DNA of 33,842 bases from Streptococcus sciuri. GTDB taxonomy: Bacteria; Bacillota; Bacilli; Lactobacillales; Streptococcaceae. Both the position numbers and the translations under genes were made by a program. Numbering within the stretch: the stretch's first letter is position 1; each line of letters begins with the position of its first letter. Below are positions 9,086 through 17,570 of the stretch, one piece after another. The DNA lies in assembly GCF_024814375.1 (NCBI RefSeq), contig NZ_JANUXX010000011.1:1-33842 (forward strand), in the 5' to 3' direction. The notes below the pieces were generated by a model that had not been told where the DNA came from, made no database searches, and worked only from the letters and a program-made list of their open reading frames with translations.

Positions 9086-9087
9086 AT

Positions 9088-9116
9088 TTGCGATTTATGC
9101 TTTCTTTTGGTATAAT
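9088..9116 (+). promoter_or_regulatory. codY promoter
   Basis: TTGCGA (9088-9093), 17-base spacer, TATAAT (9111-9116). The leader to ATG 9156 is about 32 bases. Confidence 0.8.
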
Positions 9117-9155
9117 CACGGTGACGATAATATAATCAAAAGGAATGAATAGATA

Positions 9156-9941
9156 ATGGCACATTTACTACAAAAAACACGAAAAATTACCTCTATTTTG
9201 CAAAGCTCTGTAGAGAGTTTGGGGGACAACTTACCTTACAATACTATTGCGACACAGTTATCGGATATTATTGACTGTAACGCTTGTATAATGAATGCTG
9301 ATGGTAGCCTCTTAGGCTATGCTATGAAATATAAGGTCAACAACGACCGTGTTGAAGATTTCTTTGAGGCAAAGCAATTTCCAGACTACTATGTTAAGGC
9401 AGCTAGCCGAGTCTACGATACAGAGGAGAACTTACCGATTGATAGTGACTTGTCTGTCTTCCCAGTGGAGTCAAAAGACCTCTATCCTGATGGTTTGACG
9501 ACCATTTCTCCGATTTACGGTGGTGGTATGCGTCTTGGTTCTCTCATCATTTGGCGTAATGACAAAGCCTTTAGCGATGATGATTTAATTTTGGCAGAGC
9601 TTGCAAGTACTGTCGTTGGAATTCAATTGCTTAATTTACAAACAGAAACCCTTGAGGAGACTGTTCGCCAGCAGACAGCAGTCAAAATAGCGATGAATAC
9701 TCTTTCTTACTCTGAGATGAAGGCTGTTGCAGCTATTTTAGCTGAGCTGGATGGGCGTGAAGGCCGTTTGACAGCGTCTGTCATTGCAGATCGTATCGGG
9801 ATCACCCGTTCTGTGATTGTTAATGCCCTGCGTAAGCTTGAGAGTGCTGGTATCATCGAGTCACGATCTTTAGGAATGAAAGGAACTTACCTCAAAGTGA
9901 TTAACGAAGGGATTTACGACAAGATTAAGGATTATCAATAA
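9156..9941 (+). CDS. codY: GTP- and branched-chain-amino-acid-sensing transcriptional regulator CodY
   Basis: 261 residues, the usual CodY length. The N-terminal GAF domain (about 1-155) contains the effector pocket region, a linker helix follows, and the C-terminal winged helix-turn-helix (about 185-255, [23 protein letters not shown]) is the most conserved part of the family and intact. CodY binds DNA when isoleucine/leucine/valine and, in many Firmicutes, GTP are plentiful; streptococcal CodY generally responds to branched-chain amino acids only (family knowledge). Its stop overlaps the next start by one base (TAATG), so the nicotinamidase is co-translated. The CodY box upstream of its own promoter points to feedback control. 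Confidence 0.97.
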   Translation: MAHLLQKTRKITSILQSSVESLGDNLPYNTIATQLSDIIDCNACIMNADGSLLGYAMKYKVNNDRVEDFFEAKQFPDYYVKAASRVYDTEENLPIDSDLSVFPVESKDLYPDGLTTISPIYGGGMRLGSLIIWRNDKAFSDDDLILAELASTVVGIQLLNLQTETLEETVRQQTAVKIAMNTLSYSEMKAVAAILAELDGREGRLTASVIADRIGITRSVIVNALRKLESAGIIESRSLGMKGTYLKVINEGIYDKIKDYQ

Positions 9942-10489
9942 TGACCAAAGCACTGATTTCGATTGACTACACCTATGATTTTGTAGCCGATGATGGTAAG
10001 CTCACAGCAGGAAAACCTGCTCAAGCAATTGAGTCTGCCTTGGTGGATACGACTAGGAAAGCTTACGAGGCTGGGGATTACATCTTTTTTGCTATTGATG
10101 CACATGATGAGAAGGATTCTTTTCATCCAGAAAGTAAGCTCTTTCCTCCTCATAATATCAGGGGGACGAGAGGACGTCATCTCTACGGTGAGTTAGCTTC
10201 TTTTTACGACGCTATCAAGGATGACAGTCGTGTCTTTTGGATAGATAAGCGCCATTACTCAGCGTTTTCAGGGACTGACCTTGACATCCGATTGCGTGAG
10301 AGAAAGGTGGATACTGTCGTTTTGACAGGCGTGCTGTCTGATATTTGTGTCTTGCACACGGCTATTTACGCTTATAATCTAGGATATGAGATTGAAATTG
10401 TTAAAAGCGCTATTGCTGCTCTAACAGACGAGGCGCATCAGTTTGCCCTCAATCATTTTCGACATGTCCTTGGCGCAAAGATTATATAA
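9941..10489 (+). CDS. pncA: nicotinamidase / isochorismatase-family hydrolase
   Basis: 182 residues, normal for bacterial PncA. The cysteine-hydrolase triad is visible: Asp9 (LISIDYTYDF), Lys103 (DKRHYSAFSGT) and Cys136 (GVLSDICVLHTA). Metal ligands Asp53, His55 and His62 (IDAHDEKDSFHPES) match the nicotinamidase pattern. It converts nicotinamide to nicotinate for NAD salvage. The one-base overlap with codY is the arrangement seen in many streptococci. A terminator follows about 60 bases downstream, so gatCAB is a separate unit. Confidence 0.9.
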   Translation: MTKALISIDYTYDFVADDGKLTAGKPAQAIESALVDTTRKAYEAGDYIFFAIDAHDEKDSFHPESKLFPPHNIRGTRGRHLYGELASFYDAIKDDSRVFWIDKRHYSAFSGTDLDIRLRERKVDTVVLTGVLSDICVLHTAIYAYNLGYEIEIVKSAIAALTDEAHQFALNHFRHVLGAKII

Positions 10490-10547
10490 AAGAGTGGGAC
10501 AAAAATAGGTGATTTCGTAAAAATGTGATTTTCCTCGCCTGTGCATG

Positions 10548-10582
10548 AGAAGCTAGAATGTTTTATTTTAGCTTCTTTTTTT
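10548..10582 (+). terminator. Rho-independent terminator after pncA
   Basis: AGAAGCTA (10548-10555) pairs with TAGCTTCT (10569-10576), with a further partial pairing of the interior, followed by seven or more T. The sequence before it (10491-10506, AGAGTGGGACAAAAAT) resembles an intergenic motif frequent in streptococcal genomes; that resemblance is from memory. Confidence 0.85.
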
Positions 10583-10605
10583 ACCTAGTGTGATTCAAGA
10601 GAGAT

Positions 10606-10634
10606 TTTCACAATAAGCTAAAATATGATAAAAT
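10606..10634 (+). promoter_or_regulatory. gatCAB promoter (extended -10)
   Basis: TGATAAAAT (10626-10634) is an extended -10; the -35 candidate TTTCAC (10606-10611) is weak. GAGGAG at 10651-10656 is the gatC ribosome-binding site. Confidence 0.6.
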
Positions 10635-10663
10635 AAAAGAGACTAACATAGAGGAGAACAAAC

Positions 10664-10966
10664 ATGAAAATCTCAGAAGCAGAAGTACGTCATGTTGCCA
10701 ATCTGTCTAAGTTGTCTTTTTCAGAGGAAGAGACAAAGGAGTTTGCAACGACTCTCTCAAAGATTGTAGACATGGTGGAGCTTTTAAATGAAGTTGATAC
10801 TGAAGGTGTGCCAGTGACCACGACTATGGCAGATCAAAAGACTATTATGCGTGCGGACATTGCACAAAAGGGAGCAAATCGTAATCAGCTCTTTAAAAAT
10901 GTCCCTGAACAGGAAAACTACTATATCAAAGTACCAGCCATTTTAGAGGACGGAGGTGATGCGTGA
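10664..10966 (+). CDS. gatC: aspartyl/glutamyl-tRNA amidotransferase subunit C
   Basis: 100 residues, the standard GatC size. The opening [19 protein letters not shown] is the family signature (VxxlAxLakLxl), and the end IKVPAILED matches the C-terminal strand that packs on GatA (VPkvle). GatC is a small belt wrapped between GatA and GatB and stabilises the amidotransferase. It is followed by gatA with overlap of TGA and ATG (TGATG), the usual coupled operon order C-A-B. Confidence 0.96.
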   Translation: MKISEAEVRHVANLSKLSFSEEETKEFATTLSKIVDMVELLNEVDTEGVPVTTTMADQKTIMRADIAQKGANRNQLFKNVPEQENYYIKVPAILEDGGDA

Positions 10967-12432
10967 TGAGTTTGTCGCACAAGTCAATTGATGAATTACA
11001 TAAGCTTTTGGTTGATAAAGACATCTCGGTGGTGGAGTTAACCAGAGACACGCTTGAGAATATCGCAGCACGTGAGGATAAAGTGGACTCTTTTATCACG
11101 ATTGCAGAGGATACTGCGCTTAGGCAAGCACAAACACTTGATGAGCGTGGGGTTGATGTGTCAAATCCTTTGAGCGGTATTCCTCTTGCGGTTAAAGATA
11201 ATATTTCAACAAAAGGTATTCTCACCACAGCAGCGTCCAAAATGCTTTACAACTATGAACCAATTTTTGATGCGACAGCAGTTGAAAAGGTGTATAGCAA
11301 GGATATGATTGTCATCGGAAAGACCAATATGGATGAGTTTGCTATGGGTGGATCTACTGAGACATCTTATTTCAAAAAAACCAAGAATGCTTGGGATTAC
11401 AGCAAGGTACCTGGTGGTTCATCTGGCGGTTCAGCGACGGCGGTCGCCTCAGGTCAGGTACGCCTATCTCTTGGTTCTGACACGGGTGGTTCTATTCGTC
11501 AGCCAGCCTCCTTTAATGGTGTTGTTGGCTTAAAGCCAACTTACGGTCGTGTCTCTCGCTTTGGTCTTATCGCTTTTGGATCATCACTCGACCAGATTGG
11601 ACCTCTCTCACAAACGGTTAAGGAAAATGCGCAACTGCTCACTGCTATCTCTGGGCATGATATCAAGGACTCAACATCAGCTAACTGTGACTTTGAAGAC
11701 TTCACAGCTAAGATTGGTCAAGACATCAAGGGTATGAAGATTGCCTTGCCAAAAGAATATCTGGGAGAAGGTATCGATCCAGAAGTTAAAGCAACAATTC
11801 TTGAGGCAGCTAAACATTTTGAAAGCTTGGGTGTTATCATTGAGGAAGTATCTCTGCCTCACTCTAAGTACGGTGTCGCCGTTTACTATATTATCGCTTC
11901 TTCTGAAGCTTCTTCAAACTTGCAACGTTTTGATGGGATTCGTTACGGTTATCGTACGGATAATTATCAAAATCTCGAGGATATCTATGTTAATACGCGT
12001 TCAGAAGGCTTTGGTGATGAAGTGAAGCGTCGCATTATGCTAGGGACTTTCAGCCTGTCATCTGGTTATTATGATGCTTACTTCAAAAAAGCAGGGCAAG
12101 TGCGTACGCTCATCATCCAAGATTTTGAGAAAGTCTTTGCAGATTACGACTTGATTTTAGGACCAACAGCGCCGAGTGTAGCTTATGATCTTGACTCGCT
12201 CAATCATGATCCAGTGGCTATGTACTTGGCAGATATTTTGACTATTCCTGTCAATCTAGCTGGGCTTCCTGGCATTTCTATCCCAGCAGGCTTTGTGGAA
12301 GGCTTGCCAGTTGGTTTACAATTGATTGGTCCAAAATATTCAGAAAGCACGATTTACCAAGTAGCTAGCGCTTTTGAAGCAACAACGGATTATCACAAGC
12401 GGCAACCGATTATTTTTGGAGGTGAGAAGTAA
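10966..12432 (+). CDS. gatA: aspartyl/glutamyl-tRNA amidotransferase subunit A (glutaminase)
   Basis: 488 residues. The amidase-signature triad is present: Lys77 ([10 protein letters not shown]), cis-Ser152 and Ser176 within [15 protein letters not shown] and [13 protein letters not shown]. The spacing equals that of characterised GatA enzymes. It releases ammonia from glutamine and channels it to GatB. ATG 10966 overlaps the gatC stop and is preceded by GGAGGTGAT; a GTG one codon earlier is possible. Its stop overlaps the gatB start by one base. Confidence 0.97.
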   Translation: MSLSHKSIDELHKLLVDKDISVVELTRDTLENIAAREDKVDSFITIAEDTALRQAQTLDERGVDVSNPLSGIPLAVKDNISTKGILTTAASKMLYNYEPIFDATAVEKVYSKDMIVIGKTNMDEFAMGGSTETSYFKKTKNAWDYSKVPGGSSGGSATAVASGQVRLSLGSDTGGSIRQPASFNGVVGLKPTYGRVSRFGLIAFGSSLDQIGPLSQTVKENAQLLTAISGHDIKDSTSANCDFEDFTAKIGQDIKGMKIALPKEYLGEGIDPEVKATILEAAKHFESLGVIIEEVSLPHSKYGVAVYYIIASSEASSNLQRFDGIRYGYRTDNYQNLEDIYVNTRSEGFGDEVKRRIMLGTFSLSSGYYDAYFKKAGQVRTLIIQDFEKVFADYDLILGPTAPSVAYDLDSLNHDPVAMYLADILTIPVNLAGLPGISIPAGFVEGLPVGLQLIGPKYSESTIYQVASAFEATTDYHKRQPIIFGGEK

Positions 12433-13874
12433 TGAATTTTGAAACGATTATTGGACTGGAAGTCCATGTGGAATTAAATACAGCATCAAAAATTTTTTCA
12501 CCTTCTTCAACTCACTTTGGAGAAAACCCCAATGCTAATACCAATGTCATCGACTGGTCATTTCCTGGGGTGCTTCCTGTGATGAACAAGGGTGTCATCG
12601 ATTACGGTATCAAAGCAGCGCTAGCGCTTAATATGGATATTCACCAGCACATGCACTTTGACCGCAAGAACTATTTCTACCCAGATAATCCAAAAGCTTA
12701 TCAAATTTCGCAGTTTGATGAGCCGATTGGCTACAATGGCTGGATTGAGATTGAGCTAGAGGATGGCACGACCAAAAAAATCCGTATTGAGCGAGCTCAT
12801 TTGGAGGAGGACGCTGGGAAGAATACCCACGGAAAGGATGGATATTCTTATGTTGACCTCAATCGTCAGGGCGTGCCTTTGATTGAGATTGTGTCTGAGG
12901 CGGACATGAGAAGCCCTGAGGAAGCCTATGCTTATCTGACAGCCCTCAAGGAGATTATCCAGTACACGGGTATTTCTGATGTCAAGATGGAAGAGGGGTC
13001 TATGCGGGTGGATGCTAACATTTCTCTACGCCCTTACGGTCAAAAAAACTTTGGTGTTAAGACGGAACTTAAAAATCTCAATTCCTTTAATAATGTCCGT
13101 AAAGGTCTAGCTTACGAGGTAGAGCGTCAAGCGAAAATCTTGCGTAGCGGTGGGCAAATCCGCCAAGAAACACGTCGCTATGATGAGGCAAATAAAGCCA
13201 CTATCCTCATGCGTGTCAAAGAAGGTGCAGCTGATTACCGCTACTTCCCAGAGCCAGACCTTCCACTTTTTGAGACTTCAAATGAGTGGATTGACGAGGT
13301 TCAAAAGACCTTGCCAGAGTTCCCAAAGGAGCGTCGCGCCAAGTACGTGTCTGCTTATGGTCTCAGTGCATATGATGCAGCGCAATTAACAGCGACTAAG
13401 GCGACATCTGATTTCTTTGAAAAAGCAGTGGCACTTGGTGGTGATGCCAAGCAAATCTCCAATTGGCTACAAGGTGAGGTTGCCCAATACCTTAATGCAC
13501 AGACTAAGGCTTTGTCAGACATTGCTCTCACCCCAGATAATTTAGTTGAGATGATTGGTTTGATTGAGGATGGCACGATTTCATCTAAGATTGCTAAGAA
13601 AGTTTTTGTTCATTTAGCAAAAAATGGCGGTTCTGCGCGTGATTATGTTGAGTCAGCAGGCTTAATACAGATTTCAGATCCAGCAGTTTTGCTTCCTATC
13701 ATTCACCAAGTTTTTGAGGATAACGAGGCAGCGGTAGCAGACTTTAAGTCAGGCAAGCGTAACGCCGATAAAGCCTTTACAGGTTTTCTTATGAAAGCTA
13801 CCAAGGGGCAAGCCAATCCCCAAGTCGCTCTCAAACTCTTAGCCCAAGAACTGGCAAAATTAAAAGAAAACTAA
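12432..13874 (+). CDS. gatB: aspartyl/glutamyl-tRNA amidotransferase subunit B
   Basis: 480 residues. The N-terminal cradle/kinase domain begins [18 protein letters not shown], a hallmark of GatB, and contains the [20 protein letters not shown] stretch around residue 75-95 that holds metal and ammonia-channel residues. The helical and YqeY-like tail domain (about 330-480, ending [13 protein letters not shown]) binds the tRNA. It activates misacylated Glu-tRNA(Gln) or Asp-tRNA(Asn) with ATP and amidates it. Last gene of the operon; I see no convincing terminator in the 175 bases that follow. Confidence 0.97.
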   Translation: MNFETIIGLEVHVELNTASKIFSPSSTHFGENPNANTNVIDWSFPGVLPVMNKGVIDYGIKAALALNMDIHQHMHFDRKNYFYPDNPKAYQISQFDEPIGYNGWIEIELEDGTTKKIRIERAHLEEDAGKNTHGKDGYSYVDLNRQGVPLIEIVSEADMRSPEEAYAYLTALKEIIQYTGISDVKMEEGSMRVDANISLRPYGQKNFGVKTELKNLNSFNNVRKGLAYEVERQAKILRSGGQIRQETRRYDEANKATILMRVKEGAADYRYFPEPDLPLFETSNEWIDEVQKTLPEFPKERRAKYVSAYGLSAYDAAQLTATKATSDFFEKAVALGGDAKQISNWLQGEVAQYLNAQTKALSDIALTPDNLVEMIGLIEDGTISSKIAKKVFVHLAKNGGSARDYVESAGLIQISDPAVLLPIIHQVFEDNEAAVADFKSGKRNADKAFTGFLMKATKGQANPQVALKLLAQELAKLKEN

Positions 13875-14049
13875 TTTCTCAAGCTTAGCAATAAAGAGAT
13901 CTCAACGTCAAAATACTTCATTGCTTTTTATGAGATTAAAGTTATTAGAAAAAATAGCAGTTAAGAGATCTGTTTAAATCGAAAGGCTGTAGCATATTTT
14001 GAGATTTAGCAGATGTTTTTATAAATTTTCCCAAAAATACTCAAAGGAC

Positions 14050-14079
14050 TTGACTTACTGGGGCTATTTTTGATATTAT
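14050..14079 (+). promoter_or_regulatory. rplM-rpsI promoter
   Basis: TTGACT (14050-14055) with TATTAT (14074-14079) at 18 bases; an overlapping TATAAT lies at 14077-14082 but with a 21-base spacer. The stretch 13875-14049 between gatB and this promoter shows nothing I recognise. Confidence 0.7.
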
Positions 14080-14087
14080 AATAGGCG

Positions 14088-14188
14088 GTATTGTTTACCC
14101 CATTTGTAAGGCCCCGGAACCTTTCAAATACTTCGTGGACAGGAACATCCACCTCTGTAAGCAAAAACGAATTCGTATAGGAGAAATC
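14088..14188 (+). ncRNA. ribosomal protein L13 leader candidate (autoregulatory 5' UTR of rplM)
   Basis: About 100 bases of structured leader between promoter and rplM start. Visible hairpins are AAGG/CCTT around 14108-14124 and GTGGA/TCCAC (14135-14152) with loop CAGGAACA. Rfam-type L13 leaders occur at exactly this place in Firmicutes and let excess L13 shut off its own operon. The call rests on position and hairpins, not on a covariance-model hit. Confidence 0.55.
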
Positions 14189-14635
14189 ATGAACAAAACA
14201 ACATACATGGCTAAGCCAGGTGAAGTTGAACGTAAATGGTACGTTGTTGACGCAACTGATGTACCTCTTGGACGTCTTTCAGCAGTAGTTGCAAGTGTAC
14301 TTCGTGGTAAAAACAAACCAACTTTTACACCACATACTGATACAGGTGACTTTGTCATCGTTATCAATGCTGAAAAAGTGAAATTGACTGGTAAAAAAGC
14401 AACAGATAAAATTTACTACACTCACTCAATGTATCCAGGTGGATTGAAATCCATCACCGCTGGTGAACTTCGTTCTAAAAATGCAGTTCGCTTGATTGAA
14501 AAGTCTGTAAAAGGCATGCTCCCACACAATACTCTTGGACGTGCACAAGGCATGAAATTGAAAGTATTTGTTGGTAGCGAACATACACATGCTGCACAAC
14601 AACCAGAAGTTCTTGATATTTCAGGACTTATCTAA
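14189..14635 (+). CDS. rplM: 50S ribosomal protein L13
   Basis: 148 residues from ATG 14189 with AGGAG 14179-14183 in front; an open frame extends upstream to 14135 but lies in the structured leader and should not be translated. Family features: [21 protein letters not shown] near the start, [18 protein letters not shown], and the late motif [19 protein letters not shown]13 is an early assembly protein of the large subunit. It is followed after 19 bases by rpsI in the universal rplM-rpsI operon. Confidence 0.98.
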   Translation: MNKTTYMAKPGEVERKWYVVDATDVPLGRLSAVVASVLRGKNKPTFTPHTDTGDFVIVINAEKVKLTGKKATDKIYYTHSMYPGGLKSITAGELRSKNAVRLIEKSVKGMLPHNTLGRAQGMKLKVFVGSEHTHAAQQPEVLDISGLI

Positions 14636-14654
14636 GAGAGAAAGGAGTATATAA

Positions 14655-15047
14655 ATGGCACAAGCTCAATACACAGGTACTGGTCGCCGTAAAAACGCTG
14701 TTGCACGCGTTCGCCTTGTCCCAGGAACTGGTAAAATTACTGTTAATAAAAAAGATGTAGAAGAATATATCCCACATGCTGACCTTCGTTTGGTTATTAA
14801 CCAACCATTTGCAGTAACATCGACTGTTGGTTCATATGATGTTTTTGTAAATGTTATCGGTGGTGGTTATGCGGGTCAATCAGGTGCTATCCGTCACGGT
14901 ATCGCTCGCGCTCTTCTTCAAGTAGACCCAGACTTCCGTGATTCTTTGAAACGCGCAGGACTTCTTACCCGTGATGCTCGTATGGTAGAACGTAAGAAAC
15001 CAGGTCTCAAAAAAGCCCGCAAGGCTTCACAATTCTCAAAACGTTAA
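14655..15047 (+). CDS. rpsI: 30S ribosomal protein S9
   Basis: 130 residues, full length. Starts [21 protein letters not shown] and ends [12 protein letters not shown], the conserved basic tail whose terminal Arg reaches the P-site tRNA. The 3' end is intact, which matters because several integrative elements in streptococci use the end of rpsI as target. Here the accessory region begins only after the terminator, about 70 bases downstream. Confidence 0.98.
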   Translation: MAQAQYTGTGRRKNAVARVRLVPGTGKITVNKKDVEEYIPHADLRLVINQPFAVTSTVGSYDVFVNVIGGGYAGQSGAIRHGIARALLQVDPDFRDSLKRAGLLTRDARMVERKKPGLKKARKASQFSKR

Positions 15048-15071
15048 TATCCAGTTATATCAACGTTTCAG

Positions 15072-15104
15072 AGCACTTTGCGAAGATTTCGCAAGGTGCT
15101 TTTT
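15072..15104 (+). terminator. Rho-independent terminator of rplM-rpsI
   Basis: AGCACTTTGCGAA (15072-15084) pairs with TTCGCAAGGTGCT (15088-15100) with one wobble pair and a 3-base loop, followed by T run. Confidence 0.92.
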
Positions 15105-15119
15105 GTTGAAAAAAGCGCT

Positions 15120-15472
15120 TTGGTAATCTGTTAAGACCTAGTTTTAAGAGCGATTAAGCTAGAATGGCTATTTTGCTTTATTGAGGTAATCTGCAAACTT
15201 TTTAATGGATTGTTTTTCCCCTGATTTTGTAGCACGGCTATAAGTATCTAAAGTCATCCAGTTATTTTGATGACATCATATAGTCGTGAAAAATCCTTGT
15301 ACGGACAATACTCGCTACCGTATGAAATATGGAGATGGTATAAAAAGAAGGAGAGGTCTTTGCGAGCTCAGATAGTGTATACACACTGTCCAAAAATTAA
15401 AACATCAGTAAAGGTCAGACTGACGCTTTTTAGCTGATGTTTTGTTTATTTTTGGGAGAATCCCCAACCCCC
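15120..15472. mobile_element. integration scar A (tyrosine recombinase stub plus conserved tail)
   Basis: First of three related blocks of about 350-400 bases. It begins with GGTAATC, contains the recombinase stub on the minus strand (15168-15260), then a conserved tail with TGCGAGCTC, a partial palindrome AGTGTATACACACT, a hairpin AACATCAG (15401-15408) / CTGATGTT (15434-15441) and a final GGGAGAATCCCC palindrome. The other copies are at 21711 and 29000. This copy lacks the CATAAGCTCCGAAAAC head seen in the others, presumably because it marks the chromosomal edge. No gene other than the stub is seen in the 15105-15510 stretch. Confidence 0.8.
15168..15260 (-). pseudogene. C-terminal stub of a tyrosine recombinase (copy A)
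   Basis: The minus strand reads 30 residues, WMTLDTYSRATKSGEKQ and then SIKKFADYLNKAK, before a stop. The D-T-Y-S segment matches the region that carries the nucleophilic Tyr in phage-type integrases. Upstream the frame is disrupted, so only the tail survives. Same 93-base length as copies B and C. Confidence 0.7.
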
Positions 15473-15514
15473 TGAATTAAGATTAAGTATAAACTTCTAT
15501 TTATGACCACAATA

Positions 15515-15523
15515 TGGTAAAAT
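15515..15523 (+). promoter_or_regulatory. extended -10 promoter of the type III R-M operon
   Basis: TGGTAAAAT (15515-15523) is an extended -10; no good -35. The start would lie near 15530, leaving a leader of about 120 bases that contains the tandem palindrome. Confidence 0.55.
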
Positions 15524-15549
15524 AGAACTGTAAATTTTAAATAAAAATC

Positions 15550-15617
15550 GAGGCTAGCCTCCTTTGTTATATTCATAACAAAGGAGGCTAGCCTCCTTTG
15601 TTATATTCATAACAAAG
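15550..15617 (+). repeat. two tandem 34-bp palindromic units in the mod leader (21-bp perfect stem)
   Basis: Units 15550-15583 and 15584-15617 are identical. Each starts with the perfect palindrome GAGGCTAGCCTC and ends with CTTTGTTAT-ATTC-ATAACAAAG. Together, 15550-15570 pairs perfectly with 15575-15595 around the loop ATTC, giving a 21-bp stem; the second unit can form its own shorter hairpin. They sit between the promoter and the mod start, so they are either an operator for a dimeric repressor or a structured leader. Confidence 0.9.
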
Positions 15618-15650
15618 GAATCCTAAAGGTCTCTCTTCATGAGGAAAACT

Positions 15651-17570
15651 ATGGATAATAACAGACAAAAAGAGCTTCTAGAACTTTTGGCTCAAGCACA
15701 GGAAGAAGTTTTGAATGGTAATGAAGTTTCAACAGAGTTTGCACGCGTACTTTTTCCACCAGCACGAAAAGAATATGAATTGACCTACTATGGTAAAGAG
15801 AGTGAGCAAGCTGTTATTAGTCAAGCTTTTGCAGTTCCTTTGCAAGAAAATCGAAGATTTGGTGATGCTACTGAAAATGATTGGTTAAATAAAATTATTT
15901 TTGGTGATAACCTTCAAGTATTAAAAACTCTTGTAGAGATGAAGCATCGAGGCGAATTGAAGAATGCTGACGGTACAGATGGTGTCCGCTTAATTTATAT
16001 TGACCCACCATTTGCAACCAAGCAAGACTTTTCAAATAAAGATTCTAAGGCTTACTCTGATAAATTGGCTGGTGCTGAGTTTCTAGAGTGGTTGCGGAAA
16101 CGACTGATTCTTTTGCGTGAAGTTTTATCTGATGATGGTTCTATTTATGTTCACTTAGACTGGCGTAAGTCACACTATATCAAAATACTCATGGATGAAG
16201 TGTTTGGAGAAGGCAATTTTAAAAATGAAATTATTTGGCATTATCAGACTTACCAAGGCCAAGTAAAAAAGTATTTTCCAAGAAAGCATGATAATATATT
16301 TATTTATGGAAAAACGAAGACGACAACATTTGAATTATTAAAAGATAATAAACCTGAAGGAACAATTGATGCTGAGAGATGGAAAGATTATTATGTTGAT
16401 GGGTGGAAAATTAAAGGGGATAATTATCCAAAAGATGATTCTAGATTTAATGGGTATTTAGAAAGATTTAAAAAAGAATATGAAAGAGAACCTAAAGATG
16501 ATGATATTGTGTATATAAACAAGGGAAAAACAATAGATGATGTTTGGGATATAAAAGCTGTTGATCCTAAAAATAAAAACGAAAGAGTTAATTATCCAAC
16601 ACAGAAACCTGAGGAGCTATTGGAAAGAATAATTACGGCATCTTCTAACTATGGTGATCTTGTCCTTGATTGTTTTGCTGGTTCTGGCACGACTGCTGCT
16701 GTAGCAGAAAAGTTAAATAGAAGATGGATAACTGTTGATACTGGAAAGTTAGCAATCTACACCATTCAAAAAAGAATATTAGGGATTGAAAACCATAAAC
16801 CTTTTGCAGTTTATGATGCAGGCCTTTATGATAATGAAAAGTTGAATGCTTTTGATAGCACTCAATGGAAACAGTTTGCCATGGCTTTATATAATGTCCA
16901 ACCTTCTTATCAGTCAATTAGAGGCTTATCTTTTGACGGGATGAGAGATGGTTCATTGGTTAAAGTATACTCCCCTGATGAGTTAAATGAAATGAGAGCA
17001 AAAATATCAGAAGATACTTTAGAACAAATCTATTCTCGTTTAGGTTCCGCTTCCCCTAGTGAAGTATTTATTATTGCTCCACAAGGAAAATTTACTTTTG
17101 CGGTAGATGAATATGATAATAATGGAGAATGGAACACTATTTTTAACATTTTACGTGTTCCCTATTCAATGTACCAAAAGTTTACTGAAAATTTCAAAGG
17201 TACAATACAAGCAGATGATACTGATTCAGTTAATGTGGTTGTTGATGCGTATGGATTTGATTTCATGAGGAAACCAAATGTTGATTTTGAAATTGCTAGG
17301 GAAGAATTGAGAATTAATACATTTGAGTCGTTCTCTAGATTAAAGGGTAAAGAAAATGTGAGTGGATTTGAAGCCTTTTCGATGCTTTTAATTGATTTAT
17401 CATATGATAGTCATGCTTTCAATGTGGATAAAGTTTATTATCATAAAGATTTCGATGAAAATAAATCTATAATATTTGATGAAAATGATATTGATGGTCA
17501 AGCTATGTTTATCTTTGTGGATAAATTTGGGAATGAGTTTATAACAACGAGAGGAGAGATGGCATATTGA
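15651..17570 (+). CDS. mod: type III restriction-modification system methyltransferase (Mod), N6-adenine type
   Basis: 639 residues from ATG 15651 (GAGGAA seven bases upstream); an in-frame ATG at 15639 would add four residues. Catalytic motif DPPF at 118-121 precedes the S-adenosylmethionine motif FAGSGTT at 342-348, the order of beta-class DNA methyltransferases such as type III Mod. The region between (about 150-320) is the variable target-recognition part and is AT-richer than its surroundings, as often seen when specificity is swapped. No simple repeat that would make it a phase-variable Mod is visible. The stop overlaps the res start by one base (TGATG), so Mod and Res are coupled. Mod methylates one strand of an asymmetric site and also serves as specificity subunit for Res. 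Confidence 0.93.
   Translation: MDNNRQKELLELLAQAQEEVLNGNEVSTEFARVLFPPARKEYELTYYGKESEQAVISQAFAVPLQENRRFGDATENDWLNKIIFGDNLQVLKTLVEMKHRGELKNADGTDGVRLIYIDPPFATKQDFSNKDSKAYSDKLAGAEFLEWLRKRLILLREVLSDDGSIYVHLDWRKSHYIKILMDEVFGEGNFKNEIIWHYQTYQGQVKKYFPRKHDNIFIYGKTKTTTFELLKDNKPEGTIDAERWKDYYVDGWKIKGDNYPKDDSRFNGYLERFKKEYEREPKDDDIVYINKGKTIDDVWDIKAVDPKNKNERVNYPTQKPEELLERIITASSNYGDLVLDCFAGSGTTAAVAEKLNRRWITVDTGKLAIYTIQKRILGIENHKPFAVYDAGLYDNEKLNAFDSTQWKQFAMALYNVQPSYQSIRGLSFDGMRDGSLVKVYSPDELNEMRAKISEDTLEQIYSRLGSASPSEVFIIAPQGKFTFAVDEYDNNGEWNTIFNILRVPYSMYQKFTENFKGTIQADDTDSVNVVVDAYGFDFMRKPNVDFEIAREELRINTFESFSRLKGKENVSGFEAFSMLLIDLSYDSHAFNVDKVYYHKDFDENKSIIFDENDIDGQAMFIFVDKFGNEFITTRGEMAY

Noticed and set aside
14135..14188. 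N-terminal extension of L13 starting at 14135
   Set aside because: It lies in the structured leader; AGGAG before 14189 and the family N-terminus [12 protein letters not shown] decide for the later start.
15550..15617. CRISPR-like repeat array
   Set aside because: Only two units, directly abutting with no spacers and internally palindromic; no cas genes nearby.
15639..17570. Phase-variable Mod (phasevarion)
   Set aside because: No simple sequence repeat is present in the mod frame or at its start; the leader repeat could affect expression but not the frame.
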